Positions 17,061 through 27,285 of a DNA stretch of 64,000 nt are shown one piece after another (the first letter of the stretch is position 1; each line of letters opens with the position of its first letter). The DNA lies in contig CBDETM010000002.1 in NCBI GenBank assembly GCA_965242905.1, forward strand, positions 1,116,001-1,180,000, written 5' to 3'. Origin of the DNA: Bin5 sp965242905. Its GTDB lineage: Bacteria > Chloroflexota > Anaerolineae > Caldilineales > Caldilineaceae. The position numbers and the translations under genes were made by a program. The notes below the pieces were generated by a model. The model was not told the DNA's origin. It did not search any database and saw nothing but the letters and a program-made list of their open reading frames with translations.

Positions 17061-18794
17061 TTAGTAGGTTCGCTCCTCGGGATGGTGGATAGTGATATTC
17101 ACCGGCGCGTAGTCCAAACTGATCTTTCCATCCACTTTTGACGCGTAAGTATGGGTGAGCCAGTTCTCATCGTCGCGGGCCTTGTGATCTTCGCGGCTGT
17201 GGGCCCCGCGGCTTTCCGTACGTGCGAGGGCGCTGGCCGCGGTCACTTCAGCAAGGTCGAGCAGGTTTTGCAGTTCGATGGCTTCGAGGATGTCGGTGTT
17301 GAAGCGCTTGCCCTTATCCATGACGGTGATGTCCTGCGCAGATTCCTGAAGTTCTCGAATTCGATTCAGGGCCGACTGTATACCCTCTTCAGTGCGGAAG
17401 ACACCTACCTGGTCCATCATGAGCGCCTGCATCTCGGTGCGCAGATCAGCAACGTTATTCTGGCCTTGGTTGCCAAGCATGTGTTGGAGCATGGCCTGGG
17501 TCGGCTCCCAGGTTTCCGCGGGCAACTCCGCCCAATCATTCTGCTGACAATAGGCAGCGGCGGCTTTGCCGGCCCTTTTTCCGAAGACGACGAGATCGAC
17601 GAGGCTGTTGGTGCCGAGACGATTGGCGCCGTGTACGCTGACGCAGGCGACCTCGCCGGCAGCGTAAAATCCGGGCATTACGTCGCCCTGGGCATTGGTC
17701 TGCACTTCGCCGTCGACATTGGTAGGGATGCCGCCCATGGCGTAGTGAGCGGTAGGCTGCACAGGCATCGGATCCACCGCGGGGTCGATGCCGAGATAGG
17801 TCTTGCAGAATTCGGCGCTGTCGGCCAGTTTTGTCTCCACGACCTGGCGGCCAAGGTGGGTGGCATCGAGATGGACATAGCGCCCGCCGTCGATGCCCTT
17901 GTTGTCGCGGACCTCCAGGTAGATGGCACGGCTGACCACGTCGCGGCTGGCCAGGTCTTTGAGATTGGGCGCGTAGCGTTCCATAAACCGTTCGCCGTCG
18001 CGATTGCGCAGGATGCCACCCTCGCCGCGCACGCCTTCGGTGATGAGGATGCCCATCTTGTAGATGCCGGTGGGGTGGAACTGGAAGAACTCCATGTCCT
18101 CCAGGGGGATGCCTTTGTGCAGCGCGATTGCGGGTCCGTCTCCGGTCAGGCTGTGGGCGTTGCTGGTTATCTCCCACATGCGGCCAAAGCCGCCGGTGGC
18201 GAAAATCAAGGCCTTACCGTGGAATACGTGGAGGTCGCCGCTGTCGATTTCGTAGGCGACGACGCCGGTCGCCTGCCCGTCGGCGGAGAGGAGCAGGTCC
18301 AGCACGTGGAATTCGTCAAAGAAGCGCACGTTGCGGGCGATGCACTGCTGATAGAGCGTCTGCAGGATCATATGGCCGGTGCGATCGGCGGCGTGACAGG
18401 CGCGACGCACGGGTTTTTCGCCGAAGTTGCTGGTATGGCCGCCAAACGGCCGCTGGGCAATCTTGCCTTCCGGCGTGCGATCGAAGGGCAGACCCATGTG
18501 TTCCAGTTCGTAGATTACGTCCACCGCCTCCTGGCACATGAGGTCGACAGCGTCCTGGTCGGCGAGATAGTCGCTGCCCTTGATTGTGTCGAAGGTGTGC
18601 CACTCTGCGCGGTCTTCTTCGAGATTGCCGAGGGCGGCGCCGATACCACCTTGTGCGGTGCCGGTATGGCTGCGAGTGGGATAAAGCTTGGTCAGGACTG
18701 CTGTGTCGCTGCCCTGGCTGGCGTAGAGGGCTGCCATCAGCCCAGCGCCGCCGGCGCCGACAACGATCGTTTCAAATTTGTGCGTATGGATCAT
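17061..18794 (-). CDS. sdhA: Succinate dehydrogenase flavoprotein subunit
   Basis: A 577-residue FAD subunit oxidising succinate to fumarate. The FAD fold begins VVGAGGAGLMAALYA. SHTGTAQGGIGAALGN contains His43, the expected covalent FAD attachment. The substrate and FAD region reads HGANRLGTNSLVDLVVFGK, and the C terminus has RGAHSREDHKARDDENWL. Length is normal. It lies between the membrane anchors and sdhB in one minus-strand operon. Confidence 0.97.
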   Translation of the reverse strand: MIHTHKFETIVVGAGGAGLMAALYASQGSDTAVLTKLYPTRSHTGTAQGGIGAALGNLEEDRAEWHTFDTIKGSDYLADQDAVDLMCQEAVDVIYELEHMGLPFDRTPEGKIAQRPFGGHTSNFGEKPVRRACHAADRTGHMILQTLYQQCIARNVRFFDEFHVLDLLLSADGQATGVVAYEIDSGDLHVFHGKALIFATGGFGRMWEITSNAHSLTGDGPAIALHKGIPLEDMEFFQFHPTGIYKMGILITEGVRGEGGILRNRDGERFMERYAPNLKDLASRDVVSRAIYLEVRDNKGIDGGRYVHLDATHLGRQVVETKLADSAEFCKTYLGIDPAVDPMPVQPTAHYAMGGIPTNVDGEVQTNAQGDVMPGFYAAGEVACVSVHGANRLGTNSLVDLVVFGKRAGKAAAAYCQQNDWAELPAETWEPTQAMLQHMLGNQGQNNVADLRTEMQALMMDQVGVFRTEEGIQSALNRIRELQESAQDITVMDKGKRFNTDILEAIELQNLLDLAEVTAASALARTESRGAHSREDHKARDDENWLTHTYASKVDGKISLDYAPVNITIHHPEERTY

Positions 18795-18870
18795 CTTGTC
18801 CTCATGTTGCGAAGGGGCGAAACATTTGGCGCTAATTGCACATTGTTACGATGCGCGGGGGCGTTTGCCA

Positions 18871-19302
18871 TCAGCCCATCAGGCGCTGGAACAGATTACC
18901 CAAGCCGCCGGCGCCCAGAACGATCGCTATCGTACCGAGCAAAATCAAGAAGAGACCAAGGCCGTAGACAGCAGCCGTGAGCAGGAAATTAAGAATCCTG
19001 TTGTGAACGTAGTCGTTGATGGAGAAGCGGACCCCGTTCATACCGTGTGCCATGCCGATGAAGAGAAGGGAGGCGTCGAAGAGGCGCCAGAAGACGCCTG
19101 CCGGGCCTGACCAGCGAGCGTCAATGTTGTCAAAGGTGATATTCTCCACGCCTACGGCCATATGCATGTAGAGCAGGTGAAAGACAACCGTGATGAACAT
19201 GACCAGCCCAGTCAGACGCATGAACAGCCAGATTCTGCGTTCGTGATTGGGTGCTCCATATTGGGTTTTCCCCAGGTACGGCCGGCTCGAAGATGTCGCC
19301 AT
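18871..19302 (-). CDS. sdhD: Succinate dehydrogenase membrane anchor subunit
   Basis: A 143-residue protein with three hydrophobic segments (about 28-50, 78-92 and 108-135). It has HLLYMHMAVG in the first helix and AHGMNGVRFSINDYV in the second, a quinone/haem-side signature of SdhD-like anchors. It begins 10 bp after sdhC and precedes sdhA. The SdhC/SdhD naming rests on order and motifs. Confidence 0.85.
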   Translation of the reverse strand: MATSSSRPYLGKTQYGAPNHERRIWLFMRLTGLVMFITVVFHLLYMHMAVGVENITFDNIDARWSGPAGVFWRLFDASLLFIGMAHGMNGVRFSINDYVHNRILNFLLTAAVYGLGLFLILLGTIAIVLGAGGLGNLFQRLMG

Positions 19303-19312
19303 TTTTCACTCC

Positions 19313-19699
19313 TCAGAAGATGCCCCGCAGGGTGATGATGGCAGCTGGCACAAGCACGATCACGACGAGCGCCAGTTCGATGCGCACAATCGTTCGCTGG
19401 TATTTCCCCAGCGCCGGGAAAAAGTCAATGATGATAATTCTCATGCCGTTAAAGGCGTGGTATAGCACTCCGAAGAGAAGGAAGACTTCCAGTACCTTGG
19501 CCGGCGGGGACGTGTACAAGGTTGCGTGGACCCATGCATACGGACCAGGCCCAATTGCGGCAATGAAGATACTGACGATGTGCATGTACAGAAAGAGCAC
19601 GATGCCGAGGCCGCTGGCCCGGTGCAGTATCCAGGCCCACTGGCCCTCCGCTCCTCTGTAGGATATGCCTCTGTAGATCGATGCTACGAGGGCGGCCAT
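19313..19699 (-). CDS. sdhC: Succinate dehydrogenase cytochrome b556 subunit
   Basis: A 128-residue anchor with three membrane helices. The WAWILHRASGLGIVLFLYMH segment matches the SdhC quinone-site HRxSG motif, and LYHAFNGMRIIIIDF supplies the likely haem His. It is the first gene of the operon, about 90 bp from the mapped promoter. Confidence 0.9.
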   Translation of the reverse strand: MAALVASIYRGISYRGAEGQWAWILHRASGLGIVLFLYMHIVSIFIAAIGPGPYAWVHATLYTSPPAKVLEVFLLFGVLYHAFNGMRIIIIDFFPALGKYQRTIVRIELALVVIVLVPAAIITLRGIF

Positions 19700-19760
19700 T
19701 GGCTGGGAACTCCTTTTGCGGCTGACGAATATGAGTTGAGTGGCGGTTTCGGCGTGCCTT

Positions 19761-19774
19761 GTTCCAAAAGGAAC
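19761..19774 (-). promoter_or_regulatory. Inverted repeat in the sdh leader
   Basis: GTTCC-aaaa-GGAAC lies just downstream of the inferred sdh transcription start. It could be a repressor site or a small hairpin. Confidence 0.3.
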
Positions 19775-19788
19775 GAACAGATAGACAA

Positions 19789-19817
19789 ATCATAATCATC
19801 ACCGGTGATCCTGTCAA
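19789..19817 (-). promoter_or_regulatory. sdh operon promoter with palindromic spacer
   Basis: Read on the minus strand: TTGACA (19817-19812), a 17-bp spacer, then TATGAT (19794-19789). The spacer contains the perfect 12-bp palindrome ATCACCGGTGAT (19798-19809), a good candidate operator placed where a bound regulator would block RNA polymerase. The rest of the 19700-20046 gap shows no gene. Confidence 0.75.
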
Positions 19818-20046
19818 TTCAGGAGGGAGAATGTTGGATATTGGAACAGTACAACTCCGTCAGAAGTCAGGCTTGAAATATCTCTGAGCTGTCGTGAAGG
19901 CTGGGCAAGAAGGAGGCTTACCGAGAATTGGATAGAGAGGTTCTGGTATTTGTTGTTCAATATTGCTGAAGCGACCGGGCACGGGAATGCGAAGCGATTG
20001 GCCTTGAGAGTTGCCATTTGGACCGTTGCGGGAACTGCTCTGGCGT

Positions 20047-21633
20047 CTACTGCCCTTCGCCCCAGCGCATGCGCGCAAGGAGCACATCGGGCTCCCAGAC
20101 TTCGATCTCAACTGTCGGTGTCAGGGTCTCGATATTGTAAACGATCAGGCGCAACTCATACACTCCCGGTGGAAGGTCGGCGGGGATTCCCAGTTCAAAC
20201 CAGGTGTCGACGGGCTCCAGTTCCCGCCACTGGCTCGTGGCTCGAGACTCCGGATCAGTGAGGACTTCGTCCTGTTGGAAGACTCTGTTTCCGGACTCAT
20301 CATGGATGCGGAGGGAAATCGCGAAATCAACATGCTGATCAGAGCCTGTCCTCCATCGCATGCCCACCCAGAGCGGCTGATCTCTCCTCAAATTGATTGT
20401 TTCTTGCGTAGGAAGGCGATCCTCCCCTTGTTCCAAGGCAAACCCGAGCAGATCGATGCCGCCGTCGTAGTTGACGGCTGCCCTCCGCCGGCGATCTTCC
20501 TCGACGGGATCGCCTCCGCCGGCTATGAGTTGCCTTATGCGGGGAAGCAGGTCGGCTGATGATGCCACAAGCGCGAACATTCCGTCAGCGATACTGGATC
20601 CGCTGATGCCGATAACTGCGCCCGTGTCCGAGACAAGTGCGCCGCCGCTCTGGCCGCCAGCGATTGAAGCATCGGTTTGGAAGTAGGTGATCCGGCCCGA
20701 ATCACTCTGACGCAGGCGGGACAGGATGCCCTTGACGATCGTTGGCTGCGGGAAAGATTCAAATTCGGCCGGGTAGCCGATAAGGTACATGTCGGCGCCG
20801 ATGGGCGTGGTCTCGCCGTCGATGAGGGGTATTGGTTCGGTGGCGATGTCGACTGGACCGAGAACGGCCAGGTCGGCCTCCTGGTCCCATCCTCTTACCG
20901 GAACGCCATCGAACTCAGCCCCATTGGGGAAGACAACGCGTGCAGTATCGAAGGGATAGACGACGTGGCGGTTGGTAACGACGTACCGCCCTTCGAACAG
21001 GACGCCGCTGCCGCTTGCTTCTTCGGTCTGAACGTACGCGATAGCCGGTGAAACTTTCTGAAAGATCTGGGCGGAAGTGAGCTTGGGCGGTATGAAAACT
21101 GCGATCGTGGTGTCACCGATATTGGCCGTCGTCACCAAAGGGGCATAGATCCATGCCAGCGTCCCGTAGTACCAGATTCGCCACCAGTCGCTGGTCTCGT
21201 TGCGGCCAATGATAGGAAACTGATCGCCCGGTTTGGCCGCGCCGACAATGGGATAGTAGGTGCCTGGTCCACCGCGAACATTCATGTTCCTCTCGACGAG
21301 AACAATCGGTTCGGGAATGGGGGTCTGGGTGGGTTTTGAGGCTACGTCAGAATGGACCTCTCGAATTTCGGTTTCGCTGGATGGCGTAGGTGTCGAGGGA
21401 AGGTCTGCCACCGGCGTTGCCGGGGAACCGAGAATCTGGGGACGGAACTCAAAGACAAGAGAGAGCAGCAGAGTGACAAGGACAGCGGCGATCACGGTCT
21501 GGATCCCCCATCTCCTGGCGTTGCTCTTGGATGGAAGGGTGTCGAAGGAACGTCCGCAGTGACTGCAGAGGTCTTCTGATTCCGGGGCAAATTGGCCGCA
21601 GCCAGGGCAGCGTCTATAGAGTGTTTCTGCCAT
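20047..21633 (-). CDS. Membrane-anchored trypsin-like serine protease with zinc ribbon and SH3 domain
   Basis: A 528-residue protein. Domains in order: a zinc ribbon (CPGCG and CSHCG, residues 9-27), one membrane helix (about 43-61), a Ser/Thr/Pro-rich linker, a bacterial SH3-like domain (MNVRGGPGTYYPIVGAAKPG, 118-165) and a trypsin fold with NRHVV (His223), EADLAVLG (Asp254) and GGQSGGALV (Ser329). A C-terminal beta domain of about 130 residues follows. The ribbon would be cytoplasmic and the protease outside. This suggests a DegP-like envelope role without a PDZ domain. Confidence 0.87.
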   Translation of the reverse strand: MAETLYRRCPGCGQFAPESEDLCSHCGRSFDTLPSKSNARRWGIQTVIAAVLVTLLLSLVFEFRPQILGSPATPVADLPSTPTPSSETEIREVHSDVASKPTQTPIPEPIVLVERNMNVRGGPGTYYPIVGAAKPGDQFPIIGRNETSDWWRIWYYGTLAWIYAPLVTTANIGDTTIAVFIPPKLTSAQIFQKVSPAIAYVQTEEASGSGVLFEGRYVVTNRHVVYPFDTARVVFPNGAEFDGVPVRGWDQEADLAVLGPVDIATEPIPLIDGETTPIGADMYLIGYPAEFESFPQPTIVKGILSRLRQSDSGRITYFQTDASIAGGQSGGALVSDTGAVIGISGSSIADGMFALVASSADLLPRIRQLIAGGGDPVEEDRRRRAAVNYDGGIDLLGFALEQGEDRLPTQETINLRRDQPLWVGMRWRTGSDQHVDFAISLRIHDESGNRVFQQDEVLTDPESRATSQWRELEPVDTWFELGIPADLPPGVYELRLIVYNIETLTPTVEIEVWEPDVLLARMRWGEGQ

Positions 21634-21699
21634 TGAGAGGGTTCAGTCCGATATGAAAACTCCTCCGTGGTTTGCTGGAGGCACGGCCGCAAACAAGCT

Positions 21700-21722
21700 G
21701 GCCCGCGCAGAGTGCGCGGGCC
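21700..21722 (-). terminator. Hairpin terminator downstream of icd
   Basis: GGCCCGCGC (21700-21708) and GCGCGGGCC (21714-21722) form a 9-bp GC stem with a 5-nt loop, 37 bp past the icd stop. Only a weak T-rich stretch follows on the minus strand. Confidence 0.6.
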
Positions 21723-21758
21723 CCTGTGATCCGGGCAACTGGTTGCGGGAAGTCAATC

Positions 21759-23024
21759 CTACATATTTTCGATCAGTGCCTGGCCGAATTCGCTGCATTT
21801 GAGTAGGGTGGCGCTCTCCATCAGCCGTTCGAAGTCGTAAGTGACCCTCTTCTGGCCGATGGTTTCTTCCATCGCCTGGATAATCAGGTCGGCGGCCTCA
21901 TTCCAACCGAGATGGCGGAGCATCATCTCGCCGGACAAGATTACCGACGAAGGATTCACCTTATCCTGACCTGTATATTTGGGCGCAGTGCCGTGGGTGG
22001 CTTCGAAGATGGCGCGGCCGGTCTCGTAGTTGATGTTTGCGCCGGGCGCGATGCCGATGCCGCCCACCTGGGCAGCGAGGGCGTCGCTGATGTAGTCACC
22101 GTTGAGATTCAGTGTTGCCAACACATCGTACTCGGCCGGACGCGTCAGGATCTGTTGCAGCATGGCGTCGGCGATGACGTCCTTGATGATAATGTCGTCG
22201 CCGTTTGCGGCAGGCAGCTGGCGCCAGGGCCCACCATCCAGGAGTTGCGCGCCGAAGCTCTGGTCGGCGGTCTGGTAGCCCCAGTTGCGGAAGGCGCCCT
22301 CGGTGAACTTCATAATGTTGCCTTTATGCACAAGGGTGACGCTCTCGCGCCCGTTATCGAGCGCGTATTGGATGGAGGCGCGTACGAGGCGATCGGTGCC
22401 TTCCCGGCTGACGGGCTTGACACCGAAGCCGGCTGTGTCCGGGAAGCGCACTTTGGCGTAGCTCTCGGCGAAAGCCGAACTGAACAACTGTTTGAAGCGT
22501 TCGGCCTCCTCAGTGCCTTCTTCGAATTCTATGCCGGCGTAAATGTCTTCAGTATTTTCGCGAAATATCACCATGTCAACCAACTCCGGATGCCTTACCG
22601 GGCTGGGGACGCCGTTGAAGTAACGAACGGGACGAACGCAGGCGTAGAGATCCAGGCGCTGGCGCAGGGCGACGTTGATGCTACGAATGCCGCCGCCAAC
22701 CGGGGTCGTCAGAGGGCCTTTGAGCGCGACCATATAGTCATCGATGGCGTCCAAGGTTTCCTGCGGCAACCAGACAATCTCGTTGTAGACGTCATTGGCT
22801 TTGTCGCCTGCGTAGACTTCCATCCAAACGATCTTTTTCTGTCCGCCGTAGGCTTTGGCCACGGCCTCATCCAGTACGGGCTGGCTGGCCGCCCAGATGT
22901 CCGGACCGGTGCCATCGCCCTCGATAAAGCAGACAATGGGATTGTCCGGTACCTGCAGATTTCCATTCTGATCGATGTCGATCCTTTTGCCTTCGCTGGG
23001 AACGACTATCCGTTCATATGCCAT
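21759..23024 (-). CDS. icd: Isocitrate dehydrogenase (NADP-type)
   Basis: A 421-residue TCA-cycle enzyme converting isocitrate to 2-oxoglutarate. The E. coli-type N terminus is GKRIDIDQNGNLQVPDNPIV, followed by FIEGDGTGPDIW. The substrate loop GGGIRSINVALRQRLDLYAC holds the regulatory/substrate Ser and Asn, and FRENTEDIYAGIEFEEG and LNGDYISDALAAQVGGIG are family signatures. HGTAPKYTGQDKVNP is the NADP-binding segment. The adjacent SDR gene upstream may share the transcript. Confidence 0.95.
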   Translation of the reverse strand: MAYERIVVPSEGKRIDIDQNGNLQVPDNPIVCFIEGDGTGPDIWAASQPVLDEAVAKAYGGQKKIVWMEVYAGDKANDVYNEIVWLPQETLDAIDDYMVALKGPLTTPVGGGIRSINVALRQRLDLYACVRPVRYFNGVPSPVRHPELVDMVIFRENTEDIYAGIEFEEGTEEAERFKQLFSSAFAESYAKVRFPDTAGFGVKPVSREGTDRLVRASIQYALDNGRESVTLVHKGNIMKFTEGAFRNWGYQTADQSFGAQLLDGGPWRQLPAANGDDIIIKDVIADAMLQQILTRPAEYDVLATLNLNGDYISDALAAQVGGIGIAPGANINYETGRAIFEATHGTAPKYTGQDKVNPSSVILSGEMMLRHLGWNEAADLIIQAMEETIGQKRVTYDFERLMESATLLKCSEFGQALIENM

Positions 23025-23057
23025 CAGTGAAAAGCCTCCAAATGGGGTGGGTAAGTG

Positions 23058-23876
23058 TTACGCCAAGTCTTGTTCTACTTGTTCGAGCCAGTGGGCATCG
23101 GAGCGGGAGAAAATCTGACCGGAGCGTTCCTGGCTCCAAGGTCCGACTAGCCAATAGATCAGGCGTGCGGCAGATTCGGTACTCAGTAAAGTGCCCTGTC
23201 GGTGGGCTTCATGGAAAAGGCTGAAGTCCAGGTTTGAGTCGTGGGTATCGATGCTGCGAATGTCGGCCTGCATCTCCGTATCCACCATGCCGGGTGCGAG
23301 CGCGTTTACGGTTACACCGGCCACGCCGTCGGTCTGTAACTCCGCGGCCAGGCAGCGCGTGAGCATGTTGAGCCCGGCCTTGGCGGCGCAGTAGGCACTC
23401 CAACCGGGCATGACGTTGTCGGCCGCGCCGCTGGTAACGTTAAGAATACGGCCATAGCCCTGTTCGATCATGACCGGCAGCACATTGCGTGCCATTTGAA
23501 ATGGGCCGACGAGATTGCAGTGGATGTTGTAGGCCCATTCCTCGGGGTCAGCCTCAAAGACCTGCTCTACCGGCCAGATGACGGCGGCGTTGTTGACCAG
23601 AATATCGACCCGGTCGAACTGGGTGAGGGCCGCCTCGACAACCTCTTCGATCTCTTCAGAGTTCGTTACATCGCAAGGCACAGCGATAGCCCGTGCTCCC
23701 GCGAGGCGGATGTGCCGGGCAACTGCTTCGATCTGGTCTTCGCTGCGGGCGGTGAGGATTACAGCTGCGCCGGCGGAGGCCAACAGGTTGGCGGCAGCGG
23801 CTCCGATACCGCGTCCGCCACCGGTAATGATCGCTACTTGCCCCTTGAGTTTTTTGGAATGCTTGCGCTCCGCCAT
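23058..23876 (-). CDS. Short-chain dehydrogenase/reductase (SDR)
   Basis: A Rossmann oxidoreductase of about 272 residues. The cofactor motif is TGGGRGIGAAAANLL, NNAAVIWP is the NNAG-like motif, the catalytic Ser lies in LNVTSGAADNV, and YCAAKAGLN is YxxxK. The frame is open to a GTG at 23909, adding 11 residues; I prefer the ATG before AERKHSK because it gives the usual SDR N terminus, but no good ribosome site decides it. The substrate is unknown. Confidence 0.87.
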   Translation of the reverse strand: MAERKHSKKLKGQVAIITGGGRGIGAAAANLLASAGAAVILTARSEDQIEAVARHIRLAGARAIAVPCDVTNSEEIEEVVEAALTQFDRVDILVNNAAVIWPVEQVFEADPEEWAYNIHCNLVGPFQMARNVLPVMIEQGYGRILNVTSGAADNVMPGWSAYCAAKAGLNMLTRCLAAELQTDGVAGVTVNALAPGMVDTEMQADIRSIDTHDSNLDFSLFHEAHRQGTLLSTESAARLIYWLVGPWSQERSGQIFSRSDAHWLEQVEQDLA

Positions 23877-24127
23877 ATTTGTCAGCATGCCGCCGCCCAT
23901 TGACAGCACCGGGAATCGAGCTCGGTTGTGCCGTAAGGCGGGTCTCCCGCCCCGCCAAAAGTTGACGCTTACTTTTCGTGAAGTCTACCAGAAGCACGCT
24001 GAAACAACCATTCCAAAGGATGATCGCATACGGTAATGAAGCAGCATGTGCCATAATATCGTAAGCGGGCAGGCAGTCGTGCCCCGTTTCCAGAGTTTCT
24101 TTCTACCTTAAGGGGAACTTCTATACA

Positions 24128-24532
24128 ATGTACAATTTTTTCACAGAGGCCCATGACGGCTGGCACTACCTGGCGTCACTGGCACTGGTTGTTGCGGTGG
24201 CGGCGTTTCTGGTCAACTGGTTGCGAGGACAAGAGTGGAGTCAGCTAGAGCAGCGCATCGGAACGTACGCTATCATCGTGGTGGACATCCAGCTGCTGTT
24301 GGGGCTGATCCTGTGGGGTATAGGCGCGAGTTTGGGCATTATCGGAGCAAATGCAGCGCGCACAATCGAACATCCGTTTACGATGCTGCTGGCCATCATA
24401 ATATTGCACGCCGGCTGGATATGGACGAAGAGGTCGGACGAGACGGTGCGTTTGCGGAATGGAGCACTGACCTTCCTCGTAGTGGGGTTGTTGGTGCTAG
24501 CGGGCTTGACGCGAATTTGGGGAATTCTGTAG
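24128..24532 (+). CDS. Small four-helix membrane protein
   Basis: A 134-residue protein with hydrophobic segments at about 15-33, 47-70, 78-96 and 108-130. It has His residues near or in helices (AHDGWHYLAS, TIEHPFTMLL, ILHAGWIW), a pattern seen in small cytochrome-b-like or CopD-like membrane proteins. I do not recognise a named family. It stands alone, divergent from the SDR gene and convergent with fabF. Haem binding is only a possibility. Confidence 0.65.
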   Translation: MYNFFTEAHDGWHYLASLALVVAVAAFLVNWLRGQEWSQLEQRIGTYAIIVVDIQLLLGLILWGIGASLGIIGANAARTIEHPFTMLLAIIILHAGWIWTKRSDETVRLRNGALTFLVVGLLVLAGLTRIWGIL

Positions 24533-24616
24533 AGAAGCTTCGGATAGGGCAGCCGGTTCAATTGTCCTGGCGCCTTCATCCGATCCAGTGTGGTATTGGG
24601 GCAAAGCAACTCCCCG

Positions 24617-25846
24617 TCAGCCGTCGTATTCTCCAAAGGCGGCAACGACATTCTGGCCACCGAAGCCAAAGGCGTTGACGATTGCGCAGCGAACGGGGAA
24701 ATTGAGCTGTTCATTGCCGACTACGTCGACGCCCAACTCCGGGTCTTCGGTGTAATTGATCGTCGGAGGGATGATGTTTTCGCGGATGGCCATGACCGCG
24801 GCCAGCGCTGATTCTGCTCCGGCGGCTCCCAAGGCATGGCCGACCATACTTTTTATGCTGGTGGTCTTCGGCGTCGGTTGGCCGAAGACCTGGCGGATAG
24901 CGAGGGCTTCGACCTCATCGTTCAGCTCGGTGCCGGTACCGTGGGCGAGGATCAGGTCCACATCTTCGGGAGCGAGGTCGGAAAAGCGCAGGGCTTTCTG
25001 AATGGCACGGCTGGCGCCGTCGGCGCTGGGGTCGGGGGCGGTGAGGTGGTAGGCATCTCCGGTCAGCGCGCCGCCGAGGACTTCGGCGTAGATTTCGGCG
25101 CCGCGGGCCAGGGCATGCTCCTCGGTTTCCATGATCATCGCAACTGCTCCTTCGCCGCTGACAAAGCCATTGCGATCGATAGAGAATGGGCGGCAGGCCT
25201 GCTGCGGCCTGTCAGTGTCTTTGGAGAGAGGTCCCATATTACCGAAGGCGGCAAAAGTCAACATTGAAATGGCCGATTCAGTGCCGCCAGCGATCATCAC
25301 GTCGGCTTCGCCCCTCTGTAGAAAATGGAACGCCTCCAAGATCGAGTAATGGCCGCTGGCGCAGGCGGCGGCGCTGGTCATGACCGGACCGCGGGCGCCT
25401 ACCGCCATAGAGACGACACAACTGGCTGCATTGGCCATGGCACTGGGCACGACAAAAGGGCCCACGGTCTTCCAGGACTTTTCGACCAGTTTTTCGGTAG
25501 CGTACTCAATTTCGATGATGCCGCCGCCGCCAGTGGCCATCATCACACCTATTTCATCACGATTCGCGTCGGTGATTTCGAGACAGGAGTCGGTCAACGC
25601 CTGCTTAGTTGCGGCAACAGCAAACTGCGTGGCGCGTGCCGTACGCCGAATGAACTTTCGATCCATGTATTGCCGCGCGTCGAACTCCTTTACCTCGCAA
25701 GCGATGTTGTAGGGCATATCGCCGGCATCAAACAGGGTCAACGCGCCAGCACCGGATTTGCCTAGCAGCAGGTTTTTCCAGAAAGTGCCCGGGTCGTTGC
25801 CAATGGGTGTGATCGCGCCCATGCCAGTGATCACAATCCGATTCAT
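24617..25846 (-). CDS. fabF: Beta-ketoacyl-ACP synthase II
   Basis: A 409-residue condensing enzyme of fatty acid elongation. N terminus MNRIVITGMGAITPIG. The active-site Cys lies in TSAAACASGHYSI (Cys162), with His302 in HGTGTELND and His337 in SMVGHALGAAGAES. The ATG at 25846 has GGAAGG upstream and gives the standard N terminus; an upstream in-frame start would add 17 untypical residues. No acpP, fabD or fabG is adjacent, so it is a solitary fab gene. Confidence 0.93.
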   Translation of the reverse strand: MNRIVITGMGAITPIGNDPGTFWKNLLLGKSGAGALTLFDAGDMPYNIACEVKEFDARQYMDRKFIRRTARATQFAVAATKQALTDSCLEITDANRDEIGVMMATGGGGIIEIEYATEKLVEKSWKTVGPFVVPSAMANAASCVVSMAVGARGPVMTSAAACASGHYSILEAFHFLQRGEADVMIAGGTESAISMLTFAAFGNMGPLSKDTDRPQQACRPFSIDRNGFVSGEGAVAMIMETEEHALARGAEIYAEVLGGALTGDAYHLTAPDPSADGASRAIQKALRFSDLAPEDVDLILAHGTGTELNDEVEALAIRQVFGQPTPKTTSIKSMVGHALGAAGAESALAAVMAIRENIIPPTINYTEDPELGVDVVGNEQLNFPVRCAIVNAFGFGGQNVVAAFGEYDG

Positions 25847-26201
25847 ACTTACCTTCCTTCTGCATCCAAGTCGCGCCATGTGGGAATCAGGGCGCATCCG
25901 ACCCAGTCAGGCGAATTTGGTTCTCCGCTCTATTCGACTGGTGAATCCTTTGTTGACTCCAGAAGCCGGGGAATTCGACGTTGAACGGCTACCTAAACCA
26001 TCAAGCAAAGGGCAGCACTATTATATCCTCCACGGGACGGGCTAGAGGAAATTATAGAGGAGAGCAGTCATGACGTCAAAATCATAGTGAATTTTTGGAA
26101 AGAAATCGAAGTGCGTGGTCAACAGTTAGAGAACCATTCCTGTCAACGTAGGATGCGGAGTTGAACGGCATCGTGGGAGAACTCACATCTGCCATTCACG
26201 G
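25847..26201 (-). other. Intergenic leader between pyrB and fabF
   Basis: It contains the fabF promoter and about 200 nt of leader. No gene was seen. Confidence 0.5.
26051..26079 (-). promoter_or_regulatory. Sigma70-type promoter for fabF
   Basis: On the minus strand: TTGACG (26079-26074), a 17-bp spacer, then TATAAT (26056-26051). It predicts a leader of about 200 nt before the fabF start. Confidence 0.8.
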
Positions 26202-27143
<942 letters not shown>

Positions 27144-27285
27144 ATTCTCCTTACCTGTGCTCTCCGATTGAAGCTCACGCCAAGAGTTCGCTCAAGCCGA
27201 CACATCGCAGTCCAGAGACCGGCATCGTCCACGCCGTATGGGTTGTATGAAAGGTGGGAATCGGAGTCAGGCCGGCATTCCATTT

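Noticed and set aside
17151..18980. A 609-codon open frame on the plus strand
   Set aside because: It is exactly antisense to sdhA, which has complete catalytic motifs. The translation is of low complexity and matches no family; GC-rich genes often leave such mirror frames.
21912..23030. A 372-codon open frame on the plus strand
   Set aside because: Antisense to icd, which is fully supported by motifs.
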